From positions 1-64,000 of the forward strand of contig CAJXKF010000007.1 of the NCBI GenBank assembly GCA_913055695.1: a stretch of DNA of 64,000 nucleotides. Direction: 5' to 3'. Position 1 is the first letter of the stretch; each line of letters starts with the position of its first letter. Source of the stretch: an uncultured Methylophaga sp. (GTDB taxonomy: Bacteria; Pseudomonadota; Gammaproteobacteria; Nitrosococcales; Methylophagaceae). The position numbers and the translations under genes were made by a program. Of the stretch, positions 27,843 to 35,569 are shown in pieces. The notes beneath the pieces were generated by a model that saw nothing but the letters and a program-made list of their open reading frames with translations, had not been told where the DNA came from and did no database searches.

Positions 27843-28482
27843 AACGCAAATCTATCAACAGGAAGAAGCATTATCGGTTTATTTCCGCGATATGCTGGCC
27901 GAGCCCAGTCCCGTGGAAGAAATGCCGCTGCCTGATAGCGACAGGCCTGAAGCCATACCCGCCGCGGCAGCGACCACAACCGACAGCCCCCCTGTCGCCA
28001 GTGCGCAGGCTGATATCGAAGCTGAAACGCCGCAGCCAGAGACAAGACCCGCCGCTTCAAGCCATAAATTACTGCTGTGTCAGATCAACGGAATGAAACT
28101 GGCCTTTGATGTCTCGGCGCTGAATAATATCGTGCACTGGCCGAAATCAGGGCTGAACCAGCTGCCGGGGCGGCATAACTGGCAACTGGGATTATTCCGC
28201 GATCGTGACCAGCACATCGATGTCGTCGATATCCGGCACCTGCTACAGACTGGCAGGCATGAGGATGCCAAGCCGGGCTATATACTCCTGATGAATGCGC
28301 GCCGGACCGGCATTGCCTGCGACGGCATCAGCCAGATTATCAATATTGACGATGATAAGATTAACTGGCGTGGTGATACCACTCAGCGCCCCTGGTTCAG
28401 CGGCGTCATTGCCGAGTCGATGCACAGCATCATTGATCTTCCTGCTCTCTTCACCGCACTGGAACGAGGCGAGATGGCATGA
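27835..28482 (+). CDS. CheW-domain protein (ParP-like)
   Basis: A 215-aa protein with a short N-terminal helix (EEALSVYFRDMLAE, residues 11-24), a disordered Pro/Ala/Glu/Thr linker (about 25-75) and a C-terminal CheW-like domain starting LLLCQINGMKLAF. In Vibrio, ParP links the ParA-like ParC to CheA via such a domain and keeps arrays polar. The CheW domain is more divergent than in the true CheW just downstream. Its start overlaps the ParA-like gene. Confidence 0.88.
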   Translation: MAKTQIYQQEEALSVYFRDMLAEPSPVEEMPLPDSDRPEAIPAAAATTTDSPPVASAQADIEAETPQPETRPAASSHKLLLCQINGMKLAFDVSALNNIVHWPKSGLNQLPGRHNWQLGLFRDRDQHIDVVDIRHLLQTGRHEDAKPGYILLMNARRTGIACDGISQIINIDDDKINWRGDTTQRPWFSGVIAESMHSIIDLPALFTALERGEMA

Positions 28483-28514
28483 AGTCTGCTTTACATTCAA
28501 CAAGATTGGCGCAG

Positions 28515-28534
28515 ACTGTCAACAAACTGACAGT
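28515..28534 (+). other. Hairpin in the cheW leader
   Basis: ACTGTCA/TGACAGT forms a perfect 7-bp stem with a 6-nt loop (acaaac), 20 bases before the cheW start and just upstream of its AGGTTAGGA ribosome site. It sits in the 72-bp gap between the ParP-like gene and cheW. It has no T-run. It may be a processing stem or a small dyad operator; no function is shown. Confidence 0.3.
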
Positions 28535-28554
28535 TCAGGCAGAAGGTTAGGACT

Positions 28555-29028
28555 ATGAGCGAAAAAGACAATTTGGCGGAAGATCCGGTATTACAGTGGG
28601 TCACCTACCAGCTGGAACAGGAATATTACGGCATCAACGTGATGCAGGTGCAGGAGGTATTGCGTCTGTCTGAAATTGCGCCGGTGCCGGGTGCCCCCAG
28701 CTACGTGCTGGGTATTATCAACCTGCGTGGCAATGTGGTGACGGTGATTGATACCCGTGCCCGCTTTGGTCTGCCGCCGCAGGAGCCCACTGAGAATTCG
28801 CGCATCATCATTGTCGAAGTGTCAGGGCATGTGATTGGCATGCTGGTCGACTGCGTCGCCGAGGTGGTCTATCTGCACCAGTCAGAAATCGACACCGCGC
28901 CTAATGTCAGTGATGACAGTTCGCGCTTTATTCAGGGCGTGTGTAACCGTGACAAATACCTGCTGATCCTGGTTGATGTAAACAAGTTACTGGATCAGGA
29001 AGAAATTACCGATATTGCCGGGTTCTAG
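28555..29028 (+). CDS. cheW: Chemotaxis coupling protein CheW
   Basis: A 157-aa CheW that couples receptors to CheA in the signalling array. The whole length is a CheW domain: QWVTYQLEQEYYGINVMQVQEV, then VLGIINLRGNVVTVIDTR, the signature strand-loop region. No extra domains are present. The gene closes the set of array proteins in this operon. Confidence 0.95.
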   Translation: MSEKDNLAEDPVLQWVTYQLEQEYYGINVMQVQEVLRLSEIAPVPGAPSYVLGIINLRGNVVTVIDTRARFGLPPQEPTENSRIIIVEVSGHVIGMLVDCVAEVVYLHQSEIDTAPNVSDDSSRFIQGVCNRDKYLLILVDVNKLLDQEEITDIAGF

Positions 29029-29045
29029 TGGGCTGATAGCAGCCG

Positions 29046-29225
29046 ATGGCGGACGAAATCAGACCCACCATGCCGATCCCCCCGAGTCCTCCGGTGGCTC
29101 CCCCGCCGGAGGACAAGCGGCGTGATCGGCAGAAACCGCCAGAAGATGAAAAAAACGCCGAGGATAAACCGGCAGACAAAGACCCCGATGATGATAAAGG
29201 GGGCCATATTGATGAATATGTTTAA
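29046..29225 (+). CDS. Small proline- and acid-rich protein of the chemotaxis operon
   Basis: A 59-aa open frame (ATG 29046, TAA 29223-29225) begins MADEIRPTMPIPPSPP and ends in an Asp/Lys-rich tail (DKDPDDDKGGHIDEYV). It has a polyproline N-terminal third, a basic middle and an acidic tail, with no hydrophobic segment; it is likely disordered and cytosolic. It fits the 17- and 29-bp gaps to cheW and the DUF2802 gene on the same strand. I do not recognise a family. A linker or adaptor role at the array is only a guess. Confidence 0.6.
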   Translation: MADEIRPTMPIPPSPPVAPPPEDKRRDRQKPPEDEKNAEDKPADKDPDDDKGGHIDEYV

Positions 29226-29254
29226 CTGCGCCGCATTGGCGTGAGGAGCCGCAA

Positions 29255-29638
29255 ATGACTTTAGTCGTTGTGATAACCGTAATGAGTGCCGTGTTTCTGG
29301 TGATTGGCCTTGCCACCATGCACCTGCTGAAACTCTACAAGCTGCAGTCCGAGCGCATCCATACCCTGCAGAATCAGTTGTCCGCCCTGTGCGAAGGCGC
29401 GGCCGGTACCGATGACCGCATCCTGCGGTTTGAACAGACCCTGGCCAAGATCCGTGATCATCAGCATGCCATTGATCTGACGGCTAACAGTCAGCCCGCC
29501 TATGACCATGCCATCCGTCTGGCACGCAAAGGCGCCGCCATCGAGCAGTTGATTGATAACTGCAACCTGAGTGATGAGGAAGCCCACCTGATCAGCCGGC
29601 TGCATGGTCGCCAGAACAGCCAGGCGGGCATGCACTAG
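29255..29638 (+). CDS. DUF2802 single-span membrane protein
   Basis: A 127-aa protein with an N-terminal transmembrane helix (residues 3-24), a coiled-coil-like stretch (LQSERIHTLQNQLSALCEG), and a C-terminal helical DUF2802 region (AIRLARKGAAIEQLIDNCNLSDEEAHLISRL, residues 86-116) resembling a small helix-turn-helix. Genes of this family commonly end the cheW operon in Pseudomonas-like genomes; function is unknown. A GAGGAG site precedes the ATG. It ends 2 bp from the convergent GGDEF-EAL gene. Confidence 0.85.
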   Translation: MTLVVVITVMSAVFLVIGLATMHLLKLYKLQSERIHTLQNQLSALCEGAAGTDDRILRFEQTLAKIRDHQHAIDLTANSQPAYDHAIRLARKGAAIEQLIDNCNLSDEEAHLISRLHGRQNSQAGMH

Positions 29639-29640
29639 GC

Positions 29641-31485
29641 TTATTTTTTAGTCCTGTTAATGCCAGGCTGGGGTTTGCCGACCAGATAACCCTGAACGAA
29701 ATCGACACCATAGCCCCGTAACAGCTCCAGCGTGCTTTCGCGTTCGACAAACTCTGCGACTGTCTTTTTGCCCAGACTGTGAGCGATATCAATCATCGAT
29801 TTAACCAGTAACTGATCGACAGGATCATTATCTAGATCGGTAATAAAACCACCATCGATTTTCAGAATATCGACCGGGAAATGCTTGAGATAACTATAGG
29901 AATTAAAGCCGGCGCCGAAATCATCGAGGGCAAAACGACAGCCCAGCGAACGCAGGCTGGTGACCATGCGTTTGGTGAGATCAAAGTTGGAGATAGCTGA
30001 GGTTTCGGTAATTTCAAATACCACGCGTTCCGGATCAATCCCGGTCTGCCTGAGCTTGTTCTGCACCAGCGGATACAGCTTTTCATCCAGAAACACATTG
30101 CCGGACAGGTTGATGGCAAAAGCAATATGCTCGGGCATGCCGCGCAGCAAATCCAGGGCATGATCCACCACCCAGAAATCGATCTGATGAATCAGGCCCA
30201 TTGCTTCGGCAACGGGAATAAACTCTTTCGGGTAATACAGCACCCCACCCTCGCCGCGCATTCTCAAGAGACATTCATAATGCGTGACTGCCGCACTGTC
30301 GAGCGCGAATATCGGCTGGAATTCAAGCAGGAAATGGCCTTCTTTCAGCGCTGCCCGGATCCGCGGCGCCCACTCGACACTATGCCGCAGCGTATGCATT
30401 TCACGGTCTTCCGGATTATAAAAATGTACCCGGTTACGGCCACGTTTTTTTGCCGTAAAACAGGCCTGATTGGCATGAGACAGAATTTCGCCGACGGTGG
30501 TGATTTCCCCGTGTCTGATGATTTTGACACCGACGCTGGCCGACAGATGATAATGATGGCCATGATGTTCAAAGCTGTAACCGTCAAACAGGTTTTTCAG
30601 CCCTTCTGCCTGCTTGTGCACTGTTGGTTCATCAGTGTTATCCACCAGCACGGCAAACTCATCTGAACCAATCCGAACCAGCGTGTCATTGACCCGGAAA
30701 TAACGCCGCAGGGTGTTAGCCACCTGCACCAGCAGATTATCGCCGGCTTCATGACCTTCGGCATCATTGAGCACCTTGAAGCTGTCCAGATCGATATAAA
30801 ACAGCGCACTGGTGCTCATAAAGTTACGCACCTGGGTCAGACTCAGGTCGAGTGACTGCTCCAGCCGGCGCCGGTTGGCAAGCCCGGTTAAATCGTCATG
30901 ACTGACCGAAAACTGTAACCTGGCTTCCATCACTTTCAGATTGGCCAGTTCATCTTCCAGCTGCAGCTGATGCTGGAAACTGACGTCGCGCTCGCGCTTC
31001 ACCGCCAGCGCCGTCATGATGGCCGGCGGCAAGGACTCTGCCGTCATCGGGTGATAAAGCAACGAAGTTACGCCATGGCCCAGATCAGTCAAGATCCGGG
31101 CGTGGTCCCACTGTGACTCCCGGCACAGCCGGATAATCGGTATCAACCGCCATTCATCGAACTGATCCATCATCAAACGGGTGGCTTCAGCATCAAAGCC
31201 GGGCAAATCATCCTCCACGATCAGCAGATCAATATCGCATCTGTCGTTGTGAATACCCTGTCGCAATAATTCGAGGAGCTTGTCACCATCGCAAGCGGTC
31301 TGAATATGGCTGAAGCCACTGACCTGCAGGAGGGTTTGGGTGAAGGCTGTATCGGCGGCACGGCGGCCGCCAATAATGATTTTGGCATCAAGGAGATCAG
31401 CCACAGCGGCAATTGATGCCGGCTCACTGTCGCTCAAGTCTGCCTCTGGCCGCAGTGGCAGACGATCCTTGATTTCTGTGTTCAT
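29641..31485 (-). CDS. Receiver-like GGDEF-EAL protein (c-di-GMP turnover)
   Basis: A 614-aa cytosolic protein with three parts: an N-terminal receiver-like domain (about 30-165; LLIVEDDLPGFD holds the likely phospho-Asp), a GGDEF domain and an EAL domain. The cyclase signature reads GSDEF (near 273) instead of GGDEF, which usually weakens or abolishes synthesis. The EAL motif reads ECL (near 403) but the metal/catalytic residues in NLSGNVF, EITETSAI, DDFGAGF, LKIDGGF and AEFVE are kept, so phosphodiesterase activity is plausible. It converges on the chemotaxis operon and may adjust motility. The leader contains two inverted repeats. Confidence 0.92.
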   Translation of the reverse strand: MNTEIKDRLPLRPEADLSDSEPASIAAVADLLDAKIIIGGRRAADTAFTQTLLQVSGFSHIQTACDGDKLLELLRQGIHNDRCDIDLLIVEDDLPGFDAEATRLMMDQFDEWRLIPIIRLCRESQWDHARILTDLGHGVTSLLYHPMTAESLPPAIMTALAVKRERDVSFQHQLQLEDELANLKVMEARLQFSVSHDDLTGLANRRRLEQSLDLSLTQVRNFMSTSALFYIDLDSFKVLNDAEGHEAGDNLLVQVANTLRRYFRVNDTLVRIGSDEFAVLVDNTDEPTVHKQAEGLKNLFDGYSFEHHGHHYHLSASVGVKIIRHGEITTVGEILSHANQACFTAKKRGRNRVHFYNPEDREMHTLRHSVEWAPRIRAALKEGHFLLEFQPIFALDSAAVTHYECLLRMRGEGGVLYYPKEFIPVAEAMGLIHQIDFWVVDHALDLLRGMPEHIAFAINLSGNVFLDEKLYPLVQNKLRQTGIDPERVVFEITETSAISNFDLTKRMVTSLRSLGCRFALDDFGAGFNSYSYLKHFPVDILKIDGGFITDLDNDPVDQLLVKSMIDIAHSLGKKTVAEFVERESTLELLRGYGVDFVQGYLVGKPQPGINRTKK

Positions 31486-31489
31486 TTAA

Positions 31490-31539
31490 ATATCGTCGCT
31501 ACATCAGGATGGCCAAAATCAATATGGTTTCGACGATAT
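31490..31539 (-). promoter_or_regulatory. Leader hairpin next to the GGDEF-EAL start codon
   Basis: On the minus strand ATATCGTCG (31539-31531) can pair with CGACGATAT (31498-31490), a perfect 9-bp stem ending four bases before the ATG at 31485. I see no Shine-Dalgarno site between stem and start. If this start is right, the stem lies over the ribosome-binding area and could limit initiation. A transcription-factor dyad is the alternative reading. Confidence 0.4.
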
Positions 31540-31549
31540 AGTTTTTATA

Positions 31550-31581
31550 TATAAAAATCAACACTTAATGTGATTTTTATA
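31550..31581. promoter_or_regulatory. A/T-rich 11-bp inverted repeat upstream of the GGDEF-EAL gene
   Basis: TATAAAAATCA (31550-31560) and TGATTTTTATA (31571-31581) form a perfect 11-bp inverted repeat around acacttaatg; with a one-base bulge the pairing extends inward (ACA/TGT). It lies in the 164-bp gap between the FlhB-tail gene and the GGDEF-EAL gene. Spacing and symmetry fit an operator; the lack of G/C makes a strong RNA terminator unlikely. Confidence 0.4.
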
Positions 31582-31649
31582 ATGTTTTTTATAAAGTTTT
31601 GAGGGTGCGATGACGGAATTTCAGAAAACAGAGAAGTGTGCCGGCCCCC

Positions 31650-31943
31650 TTAGCGTCCCGGATTTTCTTTTTTATTTACAGGCACTTTGCCTGAAACCAG
31701 ATAAGCATAGGCAATGACTTCAGCGATGACCCGATACAGCAGTGGCGGGATCTCCTCGCCGAGATTCAGATCGCTCAATAACTCGGCCAGTAGCGCATCT
31801 TCTCTCAGCGGGATATTGTGTTCTCTGGCGATACGCAAGATTTCCTCGGCAATTGCCCCTTCGCCGCTGGCTGTGACGATGGGCGCGTTTTCACCATCAT
31901 ATTGCAGGGCGATGGCCCGCAGAATCTCATCTTTCTCACTCAT
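31650..31943 (-). CDS. Orphan FlhB C-terminal-domain-like protein
   Basis: A 97-aa protein matching only the cytoplasmic tail of FlhB: ALQYDGENAPIVTASGEG followed by AIAEEILRIAREHNIPL and EEIPPLLYRVIAEVIAYAY. It lacks the membrane half and the self-cleaving NPTH tetrapeptide; the frame opens just after the position where it would be. Orphan FlhB tails of this type are known in many flagellated bacteria (FlhX/YlqH-like) and can partly stand in for the cleaved tail. It overlaps the FliK-like gene by four bases, so the two probably act together. Confidence 0.85.
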   Translation of the reverse strand: MSEKDEILRAIALQYDGENAPIVTASGEGAIAEEILRIAREHNIPLREDALLAELLSDLNLGEEIPPLLYRVIAEVIAYAYLVSGKVPVNKKENPGR

Positions 31944-33604
31944 ACCGAAATATCCAGCAGATGTCGGGGCAATGTGCTCTCAGGTTCTATGGTCAGCGCT
32001 TTAACCGGGGCCTGCCGGCAACTCAGATGGCTGACATTGACACCGAGCTTGTCGAGACGCTGGTTCAGCTCATCAATATACTGCGACAGCAGCTGACTGC
32101 TGTCCTGCCGCTCGGCTACCAAGACTACCTGAACATCCTGCTGATGCAGACTGATCCTGGCCTGCATCGGCCCCAGATTCTGTGTTTCCAGATTCAGCTG
32201 GACCTGCCAGATAGCCTCGTCCCCTTTATTGTTACCGCCCCCATGCTGTTCCAGTCGCATTTGCAGCATCTCAAGTTGCTGTTTGTCTTTGACCGGCAAA
32301 TCGAACAACCAGACGTTATTAGAGCTGGGGGTATCCGGATCGCGCAGCATCGACAGCTGATTAAACTGTATCCTCGCCGAAGCCGATTCCACTTCACGAA
32401 GCAGCTCTCTCAGTATCTGCCATTCAGCCGCTCTGACAGCCGATTGCTGTAATGGTGCAGCGGGCATCTCCCTTGCCTGAATAAAGGCCTGTACGCCTGA
32501 CAGATTGGTCTGTGATGTCTGGGCTGCAGTCGCTGGCGGCTGGGCGTTCTGTCCGGCCAGGCCGGACAAAAGCCCCAGTAATAACTGCATGGGGGTCTGC
32601 CCACGACTGGCCAGCGCCGGCGGCACCTGTGCCGGCAAATTCCTCAGCTCCTGCGGCGTGTTGCTTAATTGCCGCAATGCCGTCTGGACTTCCGGCGGCA
32701 GTTTCTGCATCAGCTGTGGATTATCCAGCACCCGCGTTTGACCGGGTTGTGTCAGTTCAGTCCTGAGCTGCTGAGCGAGTTGCAGCAGGTTGGCTTTAAG
32801 ATCCTGCGTTACCGGCGTTTGAGTGACATTGTTTTTCAGACGGTTTTCAAGAAACAAGCCACTGTTATTCAATGCCTGACGCAGCCCGTCCGGTTGCTGC
32901 AGACTCTGCCGTTCACTGAGCCCCTGAACCAACTGCGTCAGACTCTGACGGACCGGCTCAGACAGTGTCATTGCTGTGGGCAATTGATTGAGCGCAGTCA
33001 GGGTCGGCCCTGTACGGTTAAACTGCGGCAATAAATCACGCTGGTAGTGTTGAATCAATTCAGCGCGAGTCGGTGAGCCTGCCTTGAGCTTTACCGCCAG
33101 CGGCTGCTCGCGCAGTACCTCCAGAGCCAGTCTTTCACCAGGGCGAAACGACTGTTTTATCTGGCTGATATCGACTTCGATCTGTGCCGGCAGCCTCGGG
33201 GTTGCTGTTGCAGAGGCCGGCTGAGCCGGATTGGCATGAGTCAGCGTCGGCGTTACCAGTAAGCGGTTCTGTGCCAGCAGTTTTATCACCTCCACTGCGA
33301 GCTGCTGCCCCTGCCGGAGCAGCGCCGCTGGCTGCATGATGTCGATTGCAGCTGCACTGATCCGAATCACCGGCCTGCCGTTTTCGACACCACGTTCCAG
33401 CTGTATGGTTTGTCCGGGTTGTAGAGGCTGTTGGCTGTTGAGTTGATATTGCTTGTCACCTATCTGCACGCGAATGCTGTCTGCCGACAGCCGGGCAAGC
33501 ACCGTGGCTTCCACCCGTTGTCCTTCTGCCACTGCAGTAAGCAGACGCGCAGGGACCTCCCTGACCACTTCCGGCTGTGGACTGAATGAGGGATTTATCT
33601 GCAT
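31940..33604 (-). CDS. FliK-like flagellar hook-length control protein
   Basis: A 554-aa protein, Gln/Leu/Pro-rich and mostly low-complexity, with a C-terminal FliK-type domain (about residues 400-540: VWLFDLPVKDKQQLEMLQMRL... then LGPMQARISLHQQDVQVVLVAERQ). FliK measures the hook and triggers the FlhB switch. This gene is separate from the main flagellar run and coupled to an orphan FlhB tail, so it may be a second FliK-like protein with a modified role. No canonical fliK lies next to fliL here, so it could also be the only one. Confidence 0.8.
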   Translation of the reverse strand: MQINPSFSPQPEVVREVPARLLTAVAEGQRVEATVLARLSADSIRVQIGDKQYQLNSQQPLQPGQTIQLERGVENGRPVIRISAAAIDIMQPAALLRQGQQLAVEVIKLLAQNRLLVTPTLTHANPAQPASATATPRLPAQIEVDISQIKQSFRPGERLALEVLREQPLAVKLKAGSPTRAELIQHYQRDLLPQFNRTGPTLTALNQLPTAMTLSEPVRQSLTQLVQGLSERQSLQQPDGLRQALNNSGLFLENRLKNNVTQTPVTQDLKANLLQLAQQLRTELTQPGQTRVLDNPQLMQKLPPEVQTALRQLSNTPQELRNLPAQVPPALASRGQTPMQLLLGLLSGLAGQNAQPPATAAQTSQTNLSGVQAFIQAREMPAAPLQQSAVRAAEWQILRELLREVESASARIQFNQLSMLRDPDTPSSNNVWLFDLPVKDKQQLEMLQMRLEQHGGGNNKGDEAIWQVQLNLETQNLGPMQARISLHQQDVQVVLVAERQDSSQLLSQYIDELNQRLDKLGVNVSHLSCRQAPVKALTIEPESTLPRHLLDISV

Positions 33605-33670
33605 GGCAACGCTATTAATTTCAACATAATGCTAGTATAGCAATGACAAGAATGCGCAGAGCAACGGCCG

Positions 33671-34546
33671 ATGAATGACTCGCACGGACAATGGTATATC
33701 CGCATACAGGGACAGATTACCGGGCCTTTTAACGCCTCGGTGATCAGCAAACATCTGCTAATCGGCAGGTTGTCGATGGAAGATGAAGTCTCTGTCGACG
33801 GTGAGCACTGGCTGCCATTGTCTAAACAGCCGGCTTTACATCCCAGCAGGGAAGATGCCGATAAGGCCCGTCGTTACCTTGACGAGCGAACTGGACTGGA
33901 TCGACGCAGTCAACAGAAATCAGCGCCGCAAGAAGCGCGCAAACGACGGGGTGATCGCCGCTCGCCTGAACCCGAAGAAACCATGTCGCATCGTGCTTTA
34001 AGGCGATATCTGATGCAACAATTCCGTCAGCGCCGGGAAAAAATGTTCTGGCCTTTACTGACCACCTTTGCCTTGCTGCTGGCGCTGCTGATGCTGGCAA
34101 CGATCTTCCCCACCACGATTCCTGTCCCCCTGCCCAATTGCTCAGCTCCAGCCGCACCCGCTGTGAACTGGAATAATTGCCTGAAGCCGGATCTGGCCTT
34201 GAGCGGCAGCGATCTGAGCGGTGCCAGTTTCCGCAACAGCCAGATGGTCAGTGCCGACCTGATGAATACCCTGTTAACTGATGCGGATCTGGCATATGCC
34301 AATCTGCAACGGGCTAATCTGAGTTACAGCAACCTCAGTGAGGCCAGTCTGTTCGGCAGCAACCTGAGCGAAGCCGACCTCTCCTATGCCGATTTAAGCA
34401 AAGCGGATCTGGCCTATGCCGATCTCAGCAATGCCAGACTGGGTGGTGCTGAGCTTAAAGGCGCGCGGCTGGACAAAGCCATCTGGATAGACGGGCGTGA
34501 ATGTGCCGAAGGCTCGGTCGGTGAGTGTTTGCTGTCAGGCGAGTAG
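33671..34546 (+). CDS. GYF-like / pentapeptide-repeat membrane protein
   Basis: A 291-aa protein with three parts. Residues 6-60 (WYIRIQGQITGPFNASVISK...) resemble a GYF_2/DUF4339 domain, usually a protein-interaction module. A basic region and one transmembrane helix follow (about 125-148, FWPLLTTFALLLALLMLAT). The C-terminal ~110 residues are pentapeptide repeats of the A(D/N)Lxx type (ADLMN, ADLAY, ANLQR, ANLSY and so on) ending in a short cysteine-bearing cap. The repeat helix would face the periplasm. I do not know the function. Its 3' end overlaps the convergent DUF2238 gene by 12 bp. Confidence 0.85.
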   Translation: MNDSHGQWYIRIQGQITGPFNASVISKHLLIGRLSMEDEVSVDGEHWLPLSKQPALHPSREDADKARRYLDERTGLDRRSQQKSAPQEARKRRGDRRSPEPEETMSHRALRRYLMQQFRQRREKMFWPLLTTFALLLALLMLATIFPTTIPVPLPNCSAPAAPAVNWNNCLKPDLALSGSDLSGASFRNSQMVSADLMNTLLTDADLAYANLQRANLSYSNLSEASLFGSNLSEADLSYADLSKADLAYADLSNARLGGAELKGARLDKAIWIDGRECAEGSVGECLLSGE

Positions 34547-35149
34547 AGACTGCAACTGGCGGTCCTGACTTTTGGCCAGCAGCAGCTGCGACAGAATACT
34601 GCCCCATAAAGCCAGAAACATATCCCACTGTGCATCCCAGTTATCGCCCTGGGTACCGAGAAAAGATTCTGCCGCTTCCTGATTAACAAGAGCCGTCCAC
34701 CATTCGATAAACTCGTAGCAGGCACTCACTGCAAGGCTGACGCAACAGAGTAGGAAAAACAGCCATTTGCCGCGCTGCAAAGAAGAGGTTCTCAGCAGCA
34801 ACTCCCGTCCCAGCATGGCCGGCACAACGCCCTGCACGAAATGACCGAGACGGTCATAATGATTTCTGGCCAGCTCCCACTCCTGCTGAATCCAGTCAAA
34901 CAGCGGATTCTCGGCGTAGCTGTAATGCCCGCCCACAATCAGAATCAGCGCGAATACGGCAATAACGCGGATAGTGACCAATGTCAGAGGAAAAGGCCGG
35001 TGACTGAGAAGCAGCAACGGGATCGCGATCATCACCGGCAGCACTTCCATCAACCAGGTCAGCCTGTCGGCGACCGGGTCGATGGCGGAATAGAGCAGGC
35101 TGATAGTCACGACAATCAGCCAGCCCAGTTTTTCCTGATTGACGGTCAT
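34535..35149 (-). CDS. DUF2238 inner-membrane protein (YjdF family)
   Basis: A 204-aa polytopic protein with about six hydrophobic helices, the first at residues 9-24. The segment HYDRLGHFVQGVVPAMLGRELLLR and the later ACYEFIEWWTALV with QGDNWDAQWDM are conserved hallmarks of DUF2238. The family has no established function. The gene is followed on the same strand, upstream, by apaG, but a 36-bp gap and unrelated products give no clear operon logic. Confidence 0.85.
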   Translation of the reverse strand: MTVNQEKLGWLIVVTISLLYSAIDPVADRLTWLMEVLPVMIAIPLLLLSHRPFPLTLVTIRVIAVFALILIVGGHYSYAENPLFDWIQQEWELARNHYDRLGHFVQGVVPAMLGRELLLRTSSLQRGKWLFFLLCCVSLAVSACYEFIEWWTALVNQEAAESFLGTQGDNWDAQWDMFLALWGSILSQLLLAKSQDRQLQSLLA

Positions 35150-35185
35150 CCCGGACTCACGCCAGTCGCCACCGGATCATCAGGA

Positions 35186-35566
35186 TCAGTGCAGCGTTCT
35201 GGGCACAGCCAGCGTGAAAGCCGGAATCGCCACTTCAAACTGCTCGCCATCATCACCCACCATTTTGTAGTGGCCCTGCATCATCCCTACCGGCGTGTCG
35301 AGCATGGCCGCACTGGTATAGGTGAACTCCTGTTCCGGGGCCAGATAAGGATGCAGTCCGACCACACCATCCCCCTCTACTTCCTGTTCATGCCCATCGC
35401 CACCGGTGATTTTCCAGTAGCGGGATAACAGCCTTGCTGCAGCCCGGCTGCGGTTTTTGATGGTGATGGTATAGGCAAACAGATAGCGCGCTTTATCGGG
35501 GTCGGATTCCTGATCCAGATAGGTGGTTTCTACATCAACCTGAATATGATTATTTTCGTCACTCAT
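35186..35566 (-). CDS. apaG: ApaG protein
   Basis: A 126-aa single-domain beta-sandwich protein of the ApaG/DUF525 family, at the usual length. The glycine-rich signature GDGHEQEVEGDGVVG and the PVGMMQGHYKMV stretch are present. Its biochemical role is unsettled; in enterobacteria it sits in an operon with apaH and ksgA, neither of which is here. It lies three bases downstream of glk and is probably cotranscribed with glk and pgl. Confidence 0.93.
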   Translation of the reverse strand: MSDENNHIQVDVETTYLDQESDPDKARYLFAYTITIKNRSRAAARLLSRYWKITGGDGHEQEVEGDGVVGLHPYLAPEQEFTYTSAAMLDTPVGMMQGHYKMVGDDGEQFEVAIPAFTLAVPRTLH

Positions 35567-35569
35567 GGA

